From Dillenia suffruticosa (taxonomy: Eukaryota > Streptophyta > Magnoliopsida > Dilleniales > Dilleniaceae): a stretch of DNA of 64,000 nt. The notes beneath the pieces were generated by a model that was given only the letters and a program-made list of their open reading frames with translations, was not told where the DNA came from and ran no database searches. The translations under genes were made by a program, and so were the position numbers. Each line of letters begins with the position of its first letter. Positions within the stretch are counted from its first letter, which is position 1. The stretch covers positions 62,001-126,000 of the forward strand of contig JAVTVX010000024.1 in assembly GCA_033439265.1 (NCBI GenBank). The letters are read 5' to 3'. Below are positions 49,401 through 62,550 of the stretch, piece after piece.

Positions 49401-50182
49401 TTGTCGTACCAGGGGCTTTGACCTTGAAGCTCATAGAGATCGTGCAGAGATGTTCTCTTCTTAGATGAAGCTCCATGTCCATCGGCGTGTAAGCACGTCA
49501 CCCTGCCAATAAATAAAACTTGAGAGGTCTTTTTTTCTAATGTAAAAAATTAGGGAAGCAAACTAGCAGACTGATAATAAAGGAGAGCGAGAGCAGCCAA
49601 ATCCAAATCCCAATCAAAAAAAGCATCTCTCTGGAAAAGCAAACCCCAAGTTCCAACATCAGGATTCGCTTCCTGTCCTTTATGCTTTTGCATGGGTGCA
49701 GAATGCAGATGCAGTGTAGCCTCAATTGAATGGAATATATTTAAGAACAAAATGGACGGCGTGTCCGTGTGAAAACTTTCAATCTCCACTTCCCAAAATT
49801 GTTCTCTTACAGATGCTTCAGCGTAGTTCATACCGTTACAATCAGTCAAATTCACAGGCGAATCCCATCCCCCCAAACACCTAAAATGAAAAATATTTTT
49901 TTTTTTTGGGGGAGGCTAATAATATAGGCTAATCCGAATAAAAAACCCAACAAACAGTGATGATCTATGTTGTGAGAAAGAAAGAGAAAGGGGTAAATCT
50001 TACAGGAAAGAGGGCTTAACGGCAGGACGATTTCGCGGGGAGAGGCGAGCACTGAGACTGAGATTGAAATTGAGAGGATTATGAACATCAACAAAACATT
50101 TAGGATTGTAGATCTTTGAGGAGGTGGGCTTGATGCTGCAGGCCACGGGTGTTGGGTTTGAGAGCTTCGAAATGGTAGCCAT
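46413..50182 (-). CDS. TRA2: Transaldolase, plastid type
   Basis: Transaldolase of the non-oxidative pentose-phosphate pathway. It moves a dihydroxyacetone unit from sedoheptulose-7-phosphate to glyceraldehyde-3-phosphate through a lysine Schiff base. Exons on the - strand: 50182-50004, 49502-49328, 49118-49069, 48374-48074, 47235-47047, 46963-46781, 46658-46413; 1,323 bases, 440 aa, phases agree and every intron is GT-AG. Exon 1 is a Ser-rich transit peptide ([20 protein letters not shown]), pointing to plastids. Core blocks: [54 protein letters not shown] with catalytic Lys about residue 211, [20 protein letters not shown], and [20 protein letters not shown]. The C-terminal helix ends SLKLVSL. 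It resembles Arabidopsis At5g13420 (438 aa, from memory). No defect was seen. Next on the same strand is FKBP19, as in Arabidopsis locus order. Confidence 0.96.
48593..48850. repeat. 131-base tandem duplication in TRA2 intron 3
   Basis: The block beginning GATTTGATTGCATTGTTCAA at 48593 recurs at 48724. Over about 119 bases the two copies differ at only two sites (TCAAATG/CCAAATG and CTGTATTT/CTGTGTTT). Each copy ends in a long G run. It lies between TRA2 exons 3 and 4. Confidence 0.92.
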
Positions 50183-51762
50183 CCCACTAACGACAGATTC
50201 GAGGAAGAACGGGCAAACGAGAGAGATATTTGGGATTTGGTAGGGGGTAATTACTAGTCTTCTTAAAATTAAAATTAAGAAACCAACAAACCTACCAAAT
50301 AAAAACAGGGTGACCGATAAAGACAAAAATAAAGAAGAAGAAGAAGAAAGGGCACGATCAGAAGTTGGTGGAAGTGAAGGGTTGGAGGTTGTTTGGTTCA
50401 AGGGGAGTGGGTGCCTCTGCCAGTAGCCAGTAGGCTATCGAAGAAAATGCGTTGAGCAGTAGAATAGAAAATGCGGACCCGGGGTTGGGATGGCGTCTCG
50501 ATGGTAGACAAAAATAAATAAAAAAGCCAATGCAATTGTCGCTCCCACTCCCGAGTTATTTGAAAAAAAAAAATTTTCAATAAATTCGGATTATTTAAAA
50601 AAAAAAATTTTATTCGGATTGTTTTAAAAAAAAAATTTTTTTTCTGGGTCGGTACATGTCTCCTCTCTCTATAATATTATCATCTTTCTCTACAATATTA
50701 TCAATAGAAAATTTTGGAAGATGCCAAATCACATAATTGCTCACCGCTCACCAGATCTCCTCTCTTTCAATTTGTTTGCAATGTTGGCGCAAAAAATGTT
50801 CAAACATCATACTGATAATCATATAATTTGAAAAATTTTAGGAAAAGTCGCTCAACTGTCTTATGTTTATTCTCATTTGTTTTATTTCTTTTGCTTTTGT
50901 TTTCATTTATTCCCCTTAAAAACAGCTCCTTAACTTGAAGGAAAATCGAGAGAGAGAGAGAGAGAGAGTAAAAGGGTGTAATTTTTAGTTGTATTTTAAG
51001 AAAATACCAAAAATATAATTAAAATTTGAATAAATTCTGCAAAATGTAGAATAAATGCATGTAAATGGGGTTACTATAACGGTATTTTTGGAATTTTGAT
51101 TGAAAACAATGGTTTCCATTTTTGTTTTGAGTAATTCAAAAGGTGAAATTCTAAACAAAGCCCAAACTTCAAATTTTAAACTTATCAAATTAAAAATATA
51201 TAAATCCCAAGACAAGAAATTGATACGGAAATAATAAATACAGGAACACAATGCTTTCTTTCAATATTATTTTCTCCGTATCTAGTGGGCGTCAGACTCC
51301 TTATCTAATTAAGCGACGAAAATATCATTCCTCTTTACGTCAATAAGTATCAGTTCCATGGATTTTCACCGGGAACATCATTTCCAACCTTGCATCTCAC
51401 CTTGAGTTTTCACTGGAAAACCTCAATAGCCAACAGTTACGTCTTGACCAACCCCCGTCGGTACATGTCATTTCTTTAAATTTTTGCCCTAAATCATCTC
51501 GTCTTCGGCCTCTCAGCACGATTTCGATCCTAATCATAATTTTCAGTCGCTCTTTTCTTGTTTCCCGAGTTCCGTCGTGGGAAATTATGATATCTTTGGG
51601 TGACTGAGGCTAAAAAATATTCTCTTTTTTTCTCCCACTTTTTATGGTTGTATGCAACTTTCGTCGTAGACAAATGATGGACAACTCTCTTCAATTTCAT
51701 GTTTTCTCTCCCTCTCTCTTGCCAACATTGATTTGAGCTTTCTCCCGTCGTATAAATGCACC
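50183..51762. other. Upstream region of TRA2 and spacer
   Basis: No gene recognised. A GA microsatellite runs from 50948 to 50968. The promoter of TRA2 must lie here, but no convincing TATA box was found on the - strand. Confidence 0.5.
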
Positions 51763-52850
51763 GAGTCATCTTTATGGTGGTTCTATGCATTTGATGGCGT
51801 TTTTTGGATTCTCAGAAGGGAAACAACGAAATAAAATCTCACTGTATTTTTCGAATTTTAATCTATCACAACTAATGGTGTCTTCCCTCTGGTAATATAG
51901 TCCAAACAGTGATAAAGGATCAAATCAGCCCACGAATGGTAAACTAAGTCGTTAGTGTAATGATGGCCCAGCAGTAGTAAAAGTAGGTTCAAGTGTGATA
52001 AAAGGGAATAATGAATCCCCAGATGATAAAAATAGCCCATAAGTGATAATTGTCGCCCTCTAGTAGTAAACTGCCCTACTTATAGTATATCTTTTCCTTT
52101 CGTGATAAATATGTACCCATCCACATTAAGTAGAGCCTAACATTGGTAAATACGTATCTTTTGTTGATAAAATCTGACATCGGTGTTTTTAAAAAAATAG
52201 TTTAGTGGTATAAATTTTCTCTTCTAATATGATAATCTCATATTTAAATTGTTATATAATAAATAAATAAATAAAAAAGAAAAGAAAAACCTGGCATCGG
52301 TAAAATCATGCCCTTTGGTTGTAAAAATCAATCAGCTTATGTTAACAAAGGCCTAATAGTGGAGTCATATTTACAGTGGTTATACGCATTCGAAGGTATT
52401 TTCTAATGCTCGGAATGAAAACAACGAAATCAAATCTCAGTTGTAAGTGTCTCCCATCTCGTGGTAATCTATCCCAACGGTGGTAAAGGATCAAATCAGT
52501 CCACGAGTGATAAAACTAAGTCATTATTCGTAATGATGATCCGGTACTGGTAAAAGTAGGGCCAAGTGTAGTAAAATGGAATAATGAGCCCTAACATGGC
52601 ATAAGTAGCCTACAAGTGGTAATTGTCATCTACTCCGACCTATGGTAGATTTTCCTATTCTATGATAAATATGAGCTCATTTATGATAAGTATGTATTTA
52701 TTTTTTTTATATAGAGATTTAAATCTAGAAGGATGTTTATGTTGAAAGAGAGAGATTTTAATCATTAGACTATCTGTTTATTCATTTATGGTAAGTACAA
52801 CCTAATAGTGATAAAGATGTATCTTTTAATGATAAAGTCGTGGAGCGGTA
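51763..52850. repeat. Two diverged direct copies of a motif-periodic ~420-490 bp block
   Basis: Copy A (about 51763-52181) and copy B (about 52362-52845) align in order, offset 599 bases: GAGTCATCTTTATGGTGG with GAGTCATATTTACAGTGG; AAACAACGAAATAAAATCTC with AAACAACGAAATCAAATCTC; AGTGATAAAGGATCAAATCA with GGTGGTAAAGGATCAAATCA. Copy B has an extra stretch of about 100 bases. Within each copy a short motif GTGATAAA or GTGGTAAA returns roughly every 20-35 bases, about ten times. No coding function is apparent. Confidence 0.75.
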
Positions 52851-53270
52851 CATGTACCAAATCACCCTTAGGTCATTCTACCCATTTATAGAGAATTGTA
52901 TCATAAAATAAAAAGAGTTTACGTAATAAATATAAAAGATTAAAGCCCATGAAAACCTTATTGAACACTTCTGAATATTTGTCAAAAAAAAAAAAGAAAA
53001 ATAAAAATAAAACAACAAATTACACAACAACTATTCATCAACCATGCGTAATGCTGCTTTCCCACATTCTTCTTTCATGTTTATTTTTTCAATGATTATC
53101 TTTTTGAGTAAATATTAAATAATTTCATGTTATATATTGGTTAACCTTATTATCAAATAATAATAATCAATACAAATATCTAATGCTAATAAATTAAATC
53201 TATCATTAAGACATAAATATTCTTAAAACTTAATAATTTAAATCTTATAAATAATCTTATTATTGCCTAT

Positions 53271-53523
53271 TGTTATAAATGTTATAAATTATTGTAGATG
53301 TTCATTTAAGTTTCTAGTTTGTGATTTTGATTTATGACTCTTTCTTGAGTGTCATTTGGCTTTTTGATTGATTGAATTAAATGTGGGTAACTCTTTATAC
53401 TCATTTCAATTGCCTATATATAAGTCTTATAGTCTCATTTGTAAATGTAGATGAAATAGAAAAATCAACCCCCTCTCATGCTGTTTAAATTCTTTCTCTT
53501 TTTTTTTTTAATATTTTATAATA
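53271..53523 (+). repeat. Left LTR of fossil 4
   Basis: 253 bases, starting TGTTATAAATGTTATAAATT and containing TGCCTATATATAAG, a likely TATA region. Partner at 58668-58928. Confidence 0.88.
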
Positions 53524-56500
53524 CGTTATCAATATAAAACTTTGTACAACGAAAAAGAAGCTTTCTTTGCACAAATCCCTGCTCAATGAAGAAGAAGAAG
53601 TTTTCTTTGGTATAAATTTTTATAATTTTTATTTAACATTTTTTTATACAAAAATTTTATTGAATATTATGATTTTTCAATAATATAGATTGTATTTCTC
53701 TTAGTATATATATTATGGTTTTTCAAAGTATACTCTGTGGTTGCAGTTTTATTTGATTTTTCACATAAGAAAAAGAACTACTATAATTATATTGTGTTCA
53801 TTGTTTTCTAATAATAATCTTATTATTGATTTAGTATATAAGCTGGAAACTAAAACCTTAATTTTCATATAGATACTTTTATATATATATATTTTCCTCA
53901 TTTTTTGTTATAGTTGATAATGACGAATCTTGTAGAACTCAATTTTGTGGCACTTGACATTTCTGAAAAAAAATTATTTATTGTGGAGACTTGATGTTGA
54001 AATCCATTTGAATACGAATGGTCTTGGCAAAACAATTAAAGAAAACAACAAGAAGACTTTACAAAATCAAGCCAAGATAATGATTTTTTTTCACCATCAC
54101 CTCCATGAAGATTTGAAAATTGAATATCTTATTGCAAAAGATCCGCTTGAACTTTGGAAGAATTTGGAAGAAAGATTTGATCACCAAAAGACAGTAATTC
54201 TTCTAAAAACTCGTTATGATTGGATTCATTTAAAATTTCAAGATTTTAAATTTGTAAGTGATTATAATTCAACCGTTTTAAAATCACTTCTCAATTGAAA
54301 TTATGTAAAGAAAATATTTCTTATTATGATATATTAAAAAAAACACTCTCCACTTTTTACGCCTCAAATATACTCCTACATCACCAATATCGAAAGAAAG
54401 GTTTCAAAAAAAAATTTGAACTAATTTCTTATTTACTTGTGGCTGAACAAAATAATGAGCTATTGATGAAAAATCCCGAATCACGTCCAACTGGCTCTAG
54501 TCCATTCCCTGAAGCAAATGCGACTATTCATAATGATTCTAGACGAGGACGAGGACATGGAAGCAATCCCCGTTGTGGTCGTGGACATCGTCGTGGCTGA
54601 GGATGTGGTCGTGACCGCGGGAGGAATAATTATCATAATGATCACAGTAACCGAACAAACCACCAAAAAGTGGAAAAATAATGCAGAAAAACAAGAGAAT
54701 GGTGGATTTTGTCAGAAAATCAAAAATAAGTGTTATCGATGTGGGGCAACTAGATATTGGTCGCGTACCTATCGTACGCCAAAGCATCTTGTTGAGCTCT
54801 ATCATGTCTCGTTGAAAGAAAAAGATAATAATATGGGGACAAATCTTTTATATCAAAATAATGATCCTGAAAATACTTTTGAGACTCTTGCAAATTTGCC
54901 CCATCTAGATATTAGCAATTTTTTTGACAATGCAAATGATTTCAATTAAATTATTATATATTTTTTATTAATATTCTGTATTTTCTTTTTAAAATTTTAT
55001 TAATATTGCAAATTTTATTTATTTATTTATTTACTTATTTTTAGAATGTATGGATATCATTATATCTGTGATTGGATCAAATATGAAAAATGAGGATCTC
55101 TGTTTTGTGTACAGGGCAATTACACATACTATACTCAATCATATAAAGTATTTCTCTCATCTTACTATGAGAAAGGGAAATGTGAATACCTTATCTACCG
55201 GTATAACATTGACTAAAGACTCTGAAAGAGCAAATTTTTCACTACTAGGGGGACAGCTTTAATTAAAAGTAATGCATTATTTTTCTCAAAATCATACATG
55301 AATTTATTGAGTTTTAAATATATTCGTCTTAATGGCTATCATATAAAAACAACAAATATGGACAATAATGAATATTTATACATTGCTAATGTTAAAATGG
55401 GACATAAATAAATTTTGGAAAAACTATCTATATTATATTCAGGTCTTTATTATACACATATTAGATCTATTGAAATAAATGTCATAGTAAACCAGAAATT
55501 TACTAATCAAAATGAATTCCTTTTATAGCATGATACATTGGGTCATTCTGGATCTATAATGATGTGACGAAATATGGAACATTTTTCTAAACATCCATTC
55601 AAGAACCTGAAGATTTTTCAATCTAATGAATTTACATGTACTGTATGTTATCAAGACAAATTGATAATAAAACCATCGCTAAGTACAATTAGAATTGAAT
55701 CTCCTGAATTTTTGAATCGGATACATGGTGATATATCATCGACCATGTAAACCATTTAGATATTTTATGGTTTAATAAATGTATCTATAAGATGGTCACA
55801 TGTGTGCTTATTATCAACTCAGAACTTGCCATTTTCAAGATTACTTGTTCACATAATTCGATTATGAGCGCAATTTCCTTACTATCCTATCAAAACAATT
55901 CATCTTAATAATGTTGGAGAATTTACTTCTCAAGCATTTAATGATTATTACATGTCTATTGCTATAAAGGTTGAACATCCTATAACTTATATTCATACTC
56001 AAAATGGTCTAGTAGAGTCATTTATTAAACGACTCTAATTGATAGCAAGACCATTACTTATAAAATCCAAACTTCTCATTCATGTTTGGGGACATGCAAT
56101 TTTACATGTAGCAACACTAATTTGCATCCGACTCACTAGTTCTCAAAATTCTTTCCCTTTACAATTGATCTCTATAAGAAAACCTAATATCTCTAATTTA
56201 CGTACTTTTGGATGTACAGTATATATCCCCCATTGCTCCCCCTAACCAAATAAAAATGGAGTCTCAAAGAAAATTAGGCATCTATATTGGTTATAATTCT
56301 CCTTCCATTATCAAATATTTTGAACTTACGACAGGAGATATTTTTACTACTAGAGTTCTTGATTGTCAGTTTGATGAGACATTTTTTCCAACTTTAGGGA
56401 GAGATAATACTGGGAAATGAAAGTTGGAAAAAAGAGATTACCTGAAGTAATCCATCCTTATGTTATCGTTTTTCTCGTACAAAATATTATGAACTAGAAA

Positions 56501-58667
56501 TTCAATGAATCATTTATTTGCAAAAGATTGCAAATCAACTATCGGATTATTTATCTGATCCAAAACGAGTAATCAAATCACATGTTCTAACAGAAAATAC
56601 TTCTATCAGAATTGATGTCTCTAATGACCCCTACCAACAAATAAACCTAAACTATGCCTAAAGCGTGAAAGACCAATGGGTTCTAAAGATAAAAACTTTT
56701 GAAAGAAAAGAAAAACAAATAAACAAATTGACTGTATAGAAAAAAGGGAATAATTCGATACAAGAAAAAAAAAACTTTCAGAAAAAGTTGAAATAAATGA
56801 TCAATAAATATCAATAAATTACATTTCTACAATGAAAATATGGGATCGAACAAATACAAATGTTGATGTATTTGCATATAATGTGACAGTTGATATTCTG
56901 AGTGAAAATGAGGACTTTGAACTCACAACTTTAAAAGAATGTCAATCAAGAGATGATTGACCTAAATGGAAGGAACCCATTCGGGCAAAACTAACATCTC
57001 TCTTAAAAAGTGAGGTTTTTAGCTCCATAGTCAAAACACCTGATAGTGTTAAACCAATAGGATATAAATGGGCATTTGTGCAAAAAAAGAAATGAGAGAA
57101 ATTGTGGGCTACAAACTTGATTAGTAGCACAAGATTTTTCGCAAAGACCTGATATTAACTATGAAGAGACATATTTTCTGGTAATTGATACTATTACTTT
57201 TCGCTATCTTATTGGTTTAGCAACACAGAAAGGACTTCATATGCAAATGATAGATGCTGTTATAGCATATCTATGTAGTACATTAGATAATGATATATAC
57301 ATGAAATTCCTAGAATGGCCAAAAATGCCAAAAGCATGCAATTCTCAAGAATTGTTTTCTATTAGATTGCAAAGATCTTTGTATGGTTTAAAACAATTTG
57401 GACGCATGTGGTACAATCGCCTCAGAAAATATTTATTGAAAGAGGGTTACATAAATAACCATATTTGTCCATGCATTTTTATAAAGAAGTTTGGACATGG
57501 TTTTATGAAAATTGCTGCATATATTAATAACTTAAATATTATTGTCACTCTTCAAGAGCTCTCAAATGCAATAAATTATTTAAAGAAAGAATTTGAAATG
57601 AAAGATTTTGAAAAAGCAAAATTTTGTCTCTGCCTACAATTCGAGTATTTAAGAATGAGATTTTTGTCTATCAATCAACTTATACTGAAAAAATTTTAAA
57701 ACAATTTAATATGGACAACTCGTATCCATTAACCAGCCTAATGGTTGTTCAATGACTTGATATACAAAAAGATTATTACCGCTCTTGGGATGATAATGAG
57801 AAGATTCTTGGTCCTAAAGTACCATATTTAAGTACAATTGGTGCCTTAATATATGTTGCTAATAATACCCAACCTGATATTGCTTTTGCTATAAATTTAT
57901 TATCAAGATATAATTCTACTCCAATCAAAAGACATTGGAACAAAATTAAACATATTTTTCAATATTTTTGAGAAATGAATGATATGGGTCTATTTTATTC
58001 TTATGAATCAAATGCACAATTTATTGGGTATGCAGATGCAGGATACTTACCTAATCCACACAAAACCAGATCTCAAACAGATTATGTATTCACATATAGT
58101 GGCACAATGATATTTTGGAGATCTAGAAAGCAACTATAACTGCTACCTCATCAAATCATGCTAAATAATCACAATTCATGAGGCAAGTAATGAATGTGTG
58201 TGGATCAAGTCAATGACTAATCATATTCAAGAATCATGCGGTTTGTTAATAAACAATAAAACTCTAACGATACTTCATAAAGATAATGCAACTTGTATAG
58301 TCCAGTTAAAAAGTGGATACATCAAAAGTGATAGAACAAAATATATCTCCCAAAAATTATTTTTCACGCATGATCTACTACAAAGTGGAGATATTGACAT
58401 ATAGAAAATTTAATCAACTGAGAATCCTGCAGATTTATTCACAAAAGTATTACCTGCTACAATATTTGAGAAGTTGATTCATAAGATTGGAATGTGATAT
58501 CTTAAAGATATTAAGTGATGTCTCTAATAATGGAGTATAATATAAAAGGTATATATATAAAGAAAGATGTACTCTTTTTCCTTCAGTAAGGATTTTGTCC
58601 CATTGGATTTTTTCTAATAAGGTTTTAACGAGACATATTTCTTATATAATGGACATCGAAGTGGAAG

Positions 58668-58928
58668 TATTATAAATGTTATGAATTATAGTGGATGTTC
58701 ATTCAAGTTTCCAACATTTAATTTTGATGTATAACTCTTGGATTTGGGTTTCTTTAGTGTCCTTTGACTTTTGGATTAATTGTATTTAATGTGGGCGACT
58801 TTTCAAACTCATTTTAATTGCCTATATATAGGCCCCTACAACATCATTTGTAAATGTAGAAGAAATAAAGAAATAAATTCTTTCTCATTCTCTCTAAATT
58901 TTTTCTCTTTTCTCTATGTTTTATAATA
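58668..58928 (+). repeat. Right LTR of fossil 4
   Basis: 261 bases, TATTATAAATGTTATGAATT to TTTTATAATA, followed at once by the target duplication CCTAT. Confidence 0.88.
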
Positions 58929-58933
58929 CCTAT

Positions 58934-59547
58934 TACCTAATATCTTTTTCTTAATCACTAATAACTACAATTAACCATCTTCTTCTCTTAAATTCATTTG
59001 TTTTGTTTTATGTTTTTGTATAAATAAAATATTCCCTCCAATATGTTATTAAAATGACAAATTACTAAAACACGCATTACTAAAAAAAAAATTGCTTAGT
59101 TATCTTCTTCTTCCCCCCCCAAAAAAAAATCAACTTGTTTTATCAATTTTTAGGAGTGAAATAGTAAAACTATCTGCTTATTATATTAATAAGATAGAGA
59201 ACAAAAATTAAAAATACATACATTATTGAAAGTAAAGAGAAGAAAATATATTTTTTAATACACGTTGTATGATAATTCTACTGGTATATGACGTCATATT
59301 GTATTCTTCAATTCCATCTAGTCACCTATCGTCTGTCCACATCTCACCTTTTTTTTTACCGATTGATATTTGAATTTTATCCGACTAATTTGTTCTGAAT
59401 ACTATAGGGTCCATTAAAGAATTATCTCTCTCAAATCTCATTTTTTTTTTCATTCTCATGACTCGAATCCGAGACTTATGATTAAAAGAGTATAGAACCT
59501 TGTCGTTACATCCATAAAAGTTTGGTCTGTCCACATCTCAATCTATG
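58934..59547. other. Spacer between fossils 4 and 5
   Basis: AT-rich; no gene or transposon end was recognised. Confidence 0.45.
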
Positions 59548-60286
59548 TGTAACGAGTCCACCCGTAGGTAAATGGTCGTAAGTATGGTGTAGTAGGTATT
59601 TTGTGGGTGGCTTGATGATGTGAATGTGATGTGGGTAGTGTGCACCTTACTTCGCAATACCTATGTATTACGAAGAAGGCTGGCTAGGTAAAGGAAAGGT
59701 CTGATGAATGGATTGTTAAGGGACTTTGGTGTAACTCGATATTGAGCGAATCGTGGGGCATACTACTTTGCACCAGAAGAACCACTTAAGTAGTGTTGAA
59801 CTTATGGACAGCACTTGCTTTTCTAAGTTCTAAGGATAAGGAAACTCTCTTTGAAATGGACTCAAATGTTACTACTCAAAATGTATGTCTTGACTTGAGA
59901 AGTGTATACCTATTTATAGGCTTTAGGGGAGAGGGAAATACAAGGGTCATTTTAGATCTTAGTCACACATCTAAAAGGTTCTTGGTTTCTCTCATTAATG
60001 CCTACTTTAGGATATAACTCTTGAAATTCCAGCATGTGCTCCTTGCCTTGCCTCTTTAATTTCCTTGAGACTCTTGGCCTTTTGGTTTACTGGACCCTAC
60101 CTATTATTTACTCTCACATTTATTTTCTTAGCTTACTTTATTGCTTCCTACTGCTTATATATATAGGCTCTCAGTGCTAAAGATGCTAGTGTTGATGCTC
60201 TCGATATGTCTGTGCGAGCATGCCAAGCAATTACTTGTCGTGCCCTCTCCTGGACGTTGCATAGGGCTTTGCTACGATCTATCACA
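59548..60286 (-). repeat. 3' LTR of fossil 5 (inner end firm, outer end uncertain)
   Basis: The inner end is set by ATCTATCACA followed by the purine tract; on the - strand the LTR starts TGTGATAGATCGTAGC. The outer end is proposed at TGTAACGAGTCC (59548), because this gives TG...CA ends and a usual length of about 740 bases. There is no second copy in the window to confirm it. Confidence 0.55.
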
Positions 60287-60626
60287 TTAGTCTTCCCTTC
60301 AAGATTGACTTGCCCTCAAGGTTAAATATTGGATAACTTCGAAGCATTACTAAAACATCTTCCCATGTGGCCTTCTCTAGACTAAGGCCTCTCCATTTGA
60401 CCAACACTTCTTGTCGAGTGTGGTTGCCTCGATGAGTCATCCAACTATCTAGTATGTCTTCGGGTACAAAGACTAGATCTCCATCTTCATCAAATTCTGG
60501 CAAGATGGCTACGATTTTTAAAGGACCTCCTACATGTCTCTTTAGCCAACTTATGTGGAAGACAGGGTATACTTGAATATTTGATGGAAGATCCAATTTG
60601 TAGGCTACTTTCTTGTACTTATCCAT
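60282..60626 (-). pseudogene. Integrase tail and chromodomain of fossil 5
   Basis: Open frame of 114 codons. It has the integrase C-terminal block (YKLDLPSNIQVYPVFHISWL) followed by a chromodomain (VLVKWRGLSLEKATWED). Chromodomains of this class bind histone marks and steer insertion toward heterochromatin. Confidence 0.88.
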
Positions 60627-62550
60627 GATGAGATAGGGGCCATAATATTTAGCCCTAAGCTTTGTCTAGACAGCTCGCCTCTTTTTCTTATAATGGTAAT
60701 GAAGATAAATCCATTCCCCCACATTGAATCTTCTTGGGGCCGGCTGCGGTCATATATACTCTTTTGCCAATTTTAAGCTCGTTTCATATTTGCTTTGAGG
60801 TTCTCTAGCACCTCATCTCTCGTCCGAAATTCAGAGTCTACCATGTTATTGATTGTGCTACCTTCAGTGTAGGTTGGGAGACTTGGGGGTGGTTGGCCAT
60901 AAAGTGATTCAAATGGAGTCATGACAATTGAAAAGTGATGGATTGTATTGTACCAATACTCAACCCATGATAGGAATTCCTCCCACTTCCTTGGGTTGTG
61001 GTGAACGAAATATCTCAGATACTGCTCCAAGCTTAGATTAGTGATCTCTATTTGGCCGTTAATCTGTGGATGGTATACTGAACTTCGGGCAAGTTTAGTC
61101 CCATGGAGATGGAAAAACTCTCGCGTCTTGGTCGATAATTATACTTCTCAGAACACCATGCAATTTCATCACATGATCGACATATAATCAAGCTATAATC
61201 TTGATGGTGAATGGATGAGAGATTGGGAGGAAATATGCATACTTGGCGAGTTTCAACAACAACCAAGATACTTGTGTAGCCATTGCTTGTGGGCAGCCCT
61301 TCGATGATATCTATGGTCATATCCTCTCATACATGCTAAGGATTGGGAAGAGATTGGAGCAGTCCGTGAGGGTTGGCTGAGTTTCCTTCTGTTCTTTGAT
61401 ACACGTCATATGCTCGGATATGTTGGTGGATGTCCCGCTTAATGCCTACCCAGGTGAACCACTTTGCAATCCTCATATACGATCTGAACACTCCACTATG
61501 GCCTCCTTCTTTGCTATTATGAAAGTGTTCGAGGATTTGTTGCCTTAAGCCCTTTGTTTTCGACATGTATACCTCGCCTTTCCAAAGGAGTAACCCGTTC
61601 TTTAGTTCATAATGCACTTCCCCATGGTCATCAGTCTCCAACTTTTGAATTATCTCTTGACAATAAGGGTCCTTTTGTAGGAAAACTTTGATTTCTTGCT
61701 ATATGCTCCATTCAGGTCCTGAAATGGCCATGATTATCTCACCATCTTCGCACGCCAAGGTGTCAGTGACTCAGTTTTCTCTTCCGGGCCTATAAATCAG
61801 TTCAAACTCATAGTCTTGGAGTTTGTCTACCCAAGTTTGCTGCCATGGGGTGGTAATCTTTTGCTCCAACAATGTTTTAAGTAGCTATTGGTCAGTAAGG
61901 ATTTTGAACTTTAGACCAAGGAGGTATGGTCTCCAAAGGTGGACAGTTTCAAGGACTGCAAGCATTTCCCGAGCATACAAGGACCAAGCTATTTTCTGTT
62001 GGTTGAGAGCATTGCTTAGGAAGGCCAAAGGTCTCCCTTTCTGAACCAAGACAGCACTAATGCCTATGGAGCTAATATCAATATGTGTATCTCAAACTCT
62101 TGATTGAAATCGGGAATGGCCAGAGTTAGAGTAGTGGTCATGGCTTGTTTGAGCTCTTCAAATGCCTTCTCTCCTTCTTGACTCCAAGTGAATGAGTCCT
62201 TCTTCAGCATGTTGGTTAAGGCCCTAGCAATGTTTCCATACCCCTTAACAAATTTCAGATAATAGCCGGTGAGTCCAAGGAATCCTTGGAGCTCAGTGAG
62301 TAACTAGTCTTGGGCCATGAGAGCATAGTTTCGATCTTCTTTGGTTCAACCTTCACACCATTGGCCGAGATGATGTGGCCAAAGTACTCCACCTCCTCTT
62401 GTCCCCAAAAGCATTTGGAGAGCTTGATGTAAAGTGATGTTTGGACAAGATATTGAGTACTACCTCCAAGTGTGCCAAGTGCTTATGCCAAGACTTTGAA
62501 TAAACATGTATGTCATAAAAAAAAACAAACATGAACCTTCTCAAGTATGG

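Larger units (their letters stand above)
53271..58928 (+). mobile_element. Fossil 4: Ty1/copia LTR retrotransposon with a perfect target duplication, broken
   Basis: A 5.66 kb element on the + strand. Left LTR 53271-53523, PBS region from 53524 (CGTTATCAATATAAAAC, close to the CGTTATCAGCACGA form common after copia LTRs), gag from about 53920, zinc knuckle near 54730 (CYRCGATRYWSRTY), integrase about 55500-56250, RT about 56950-57700 (SLYGLKQFGRMWYNRLRKYL), RNase H about 57800-58470, purine tract 58653-58667, and right LTR 58668-58928. CCTAT at 53266-53270 and 58929-58933 is a perfect 5 bp target duplication. The order integrase before RT is diagnostic of copia. The LTRs are strongly diverged and pol has many breaks, so it is an old insertion. 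Confidence 0.92.

Noticed and set aside
49550-49876. 108-codon - strand frame in TRA2 intron 1
   Set aside because: It lies between exons 1 and 2, with no domain, and the exon phases already fit without it.
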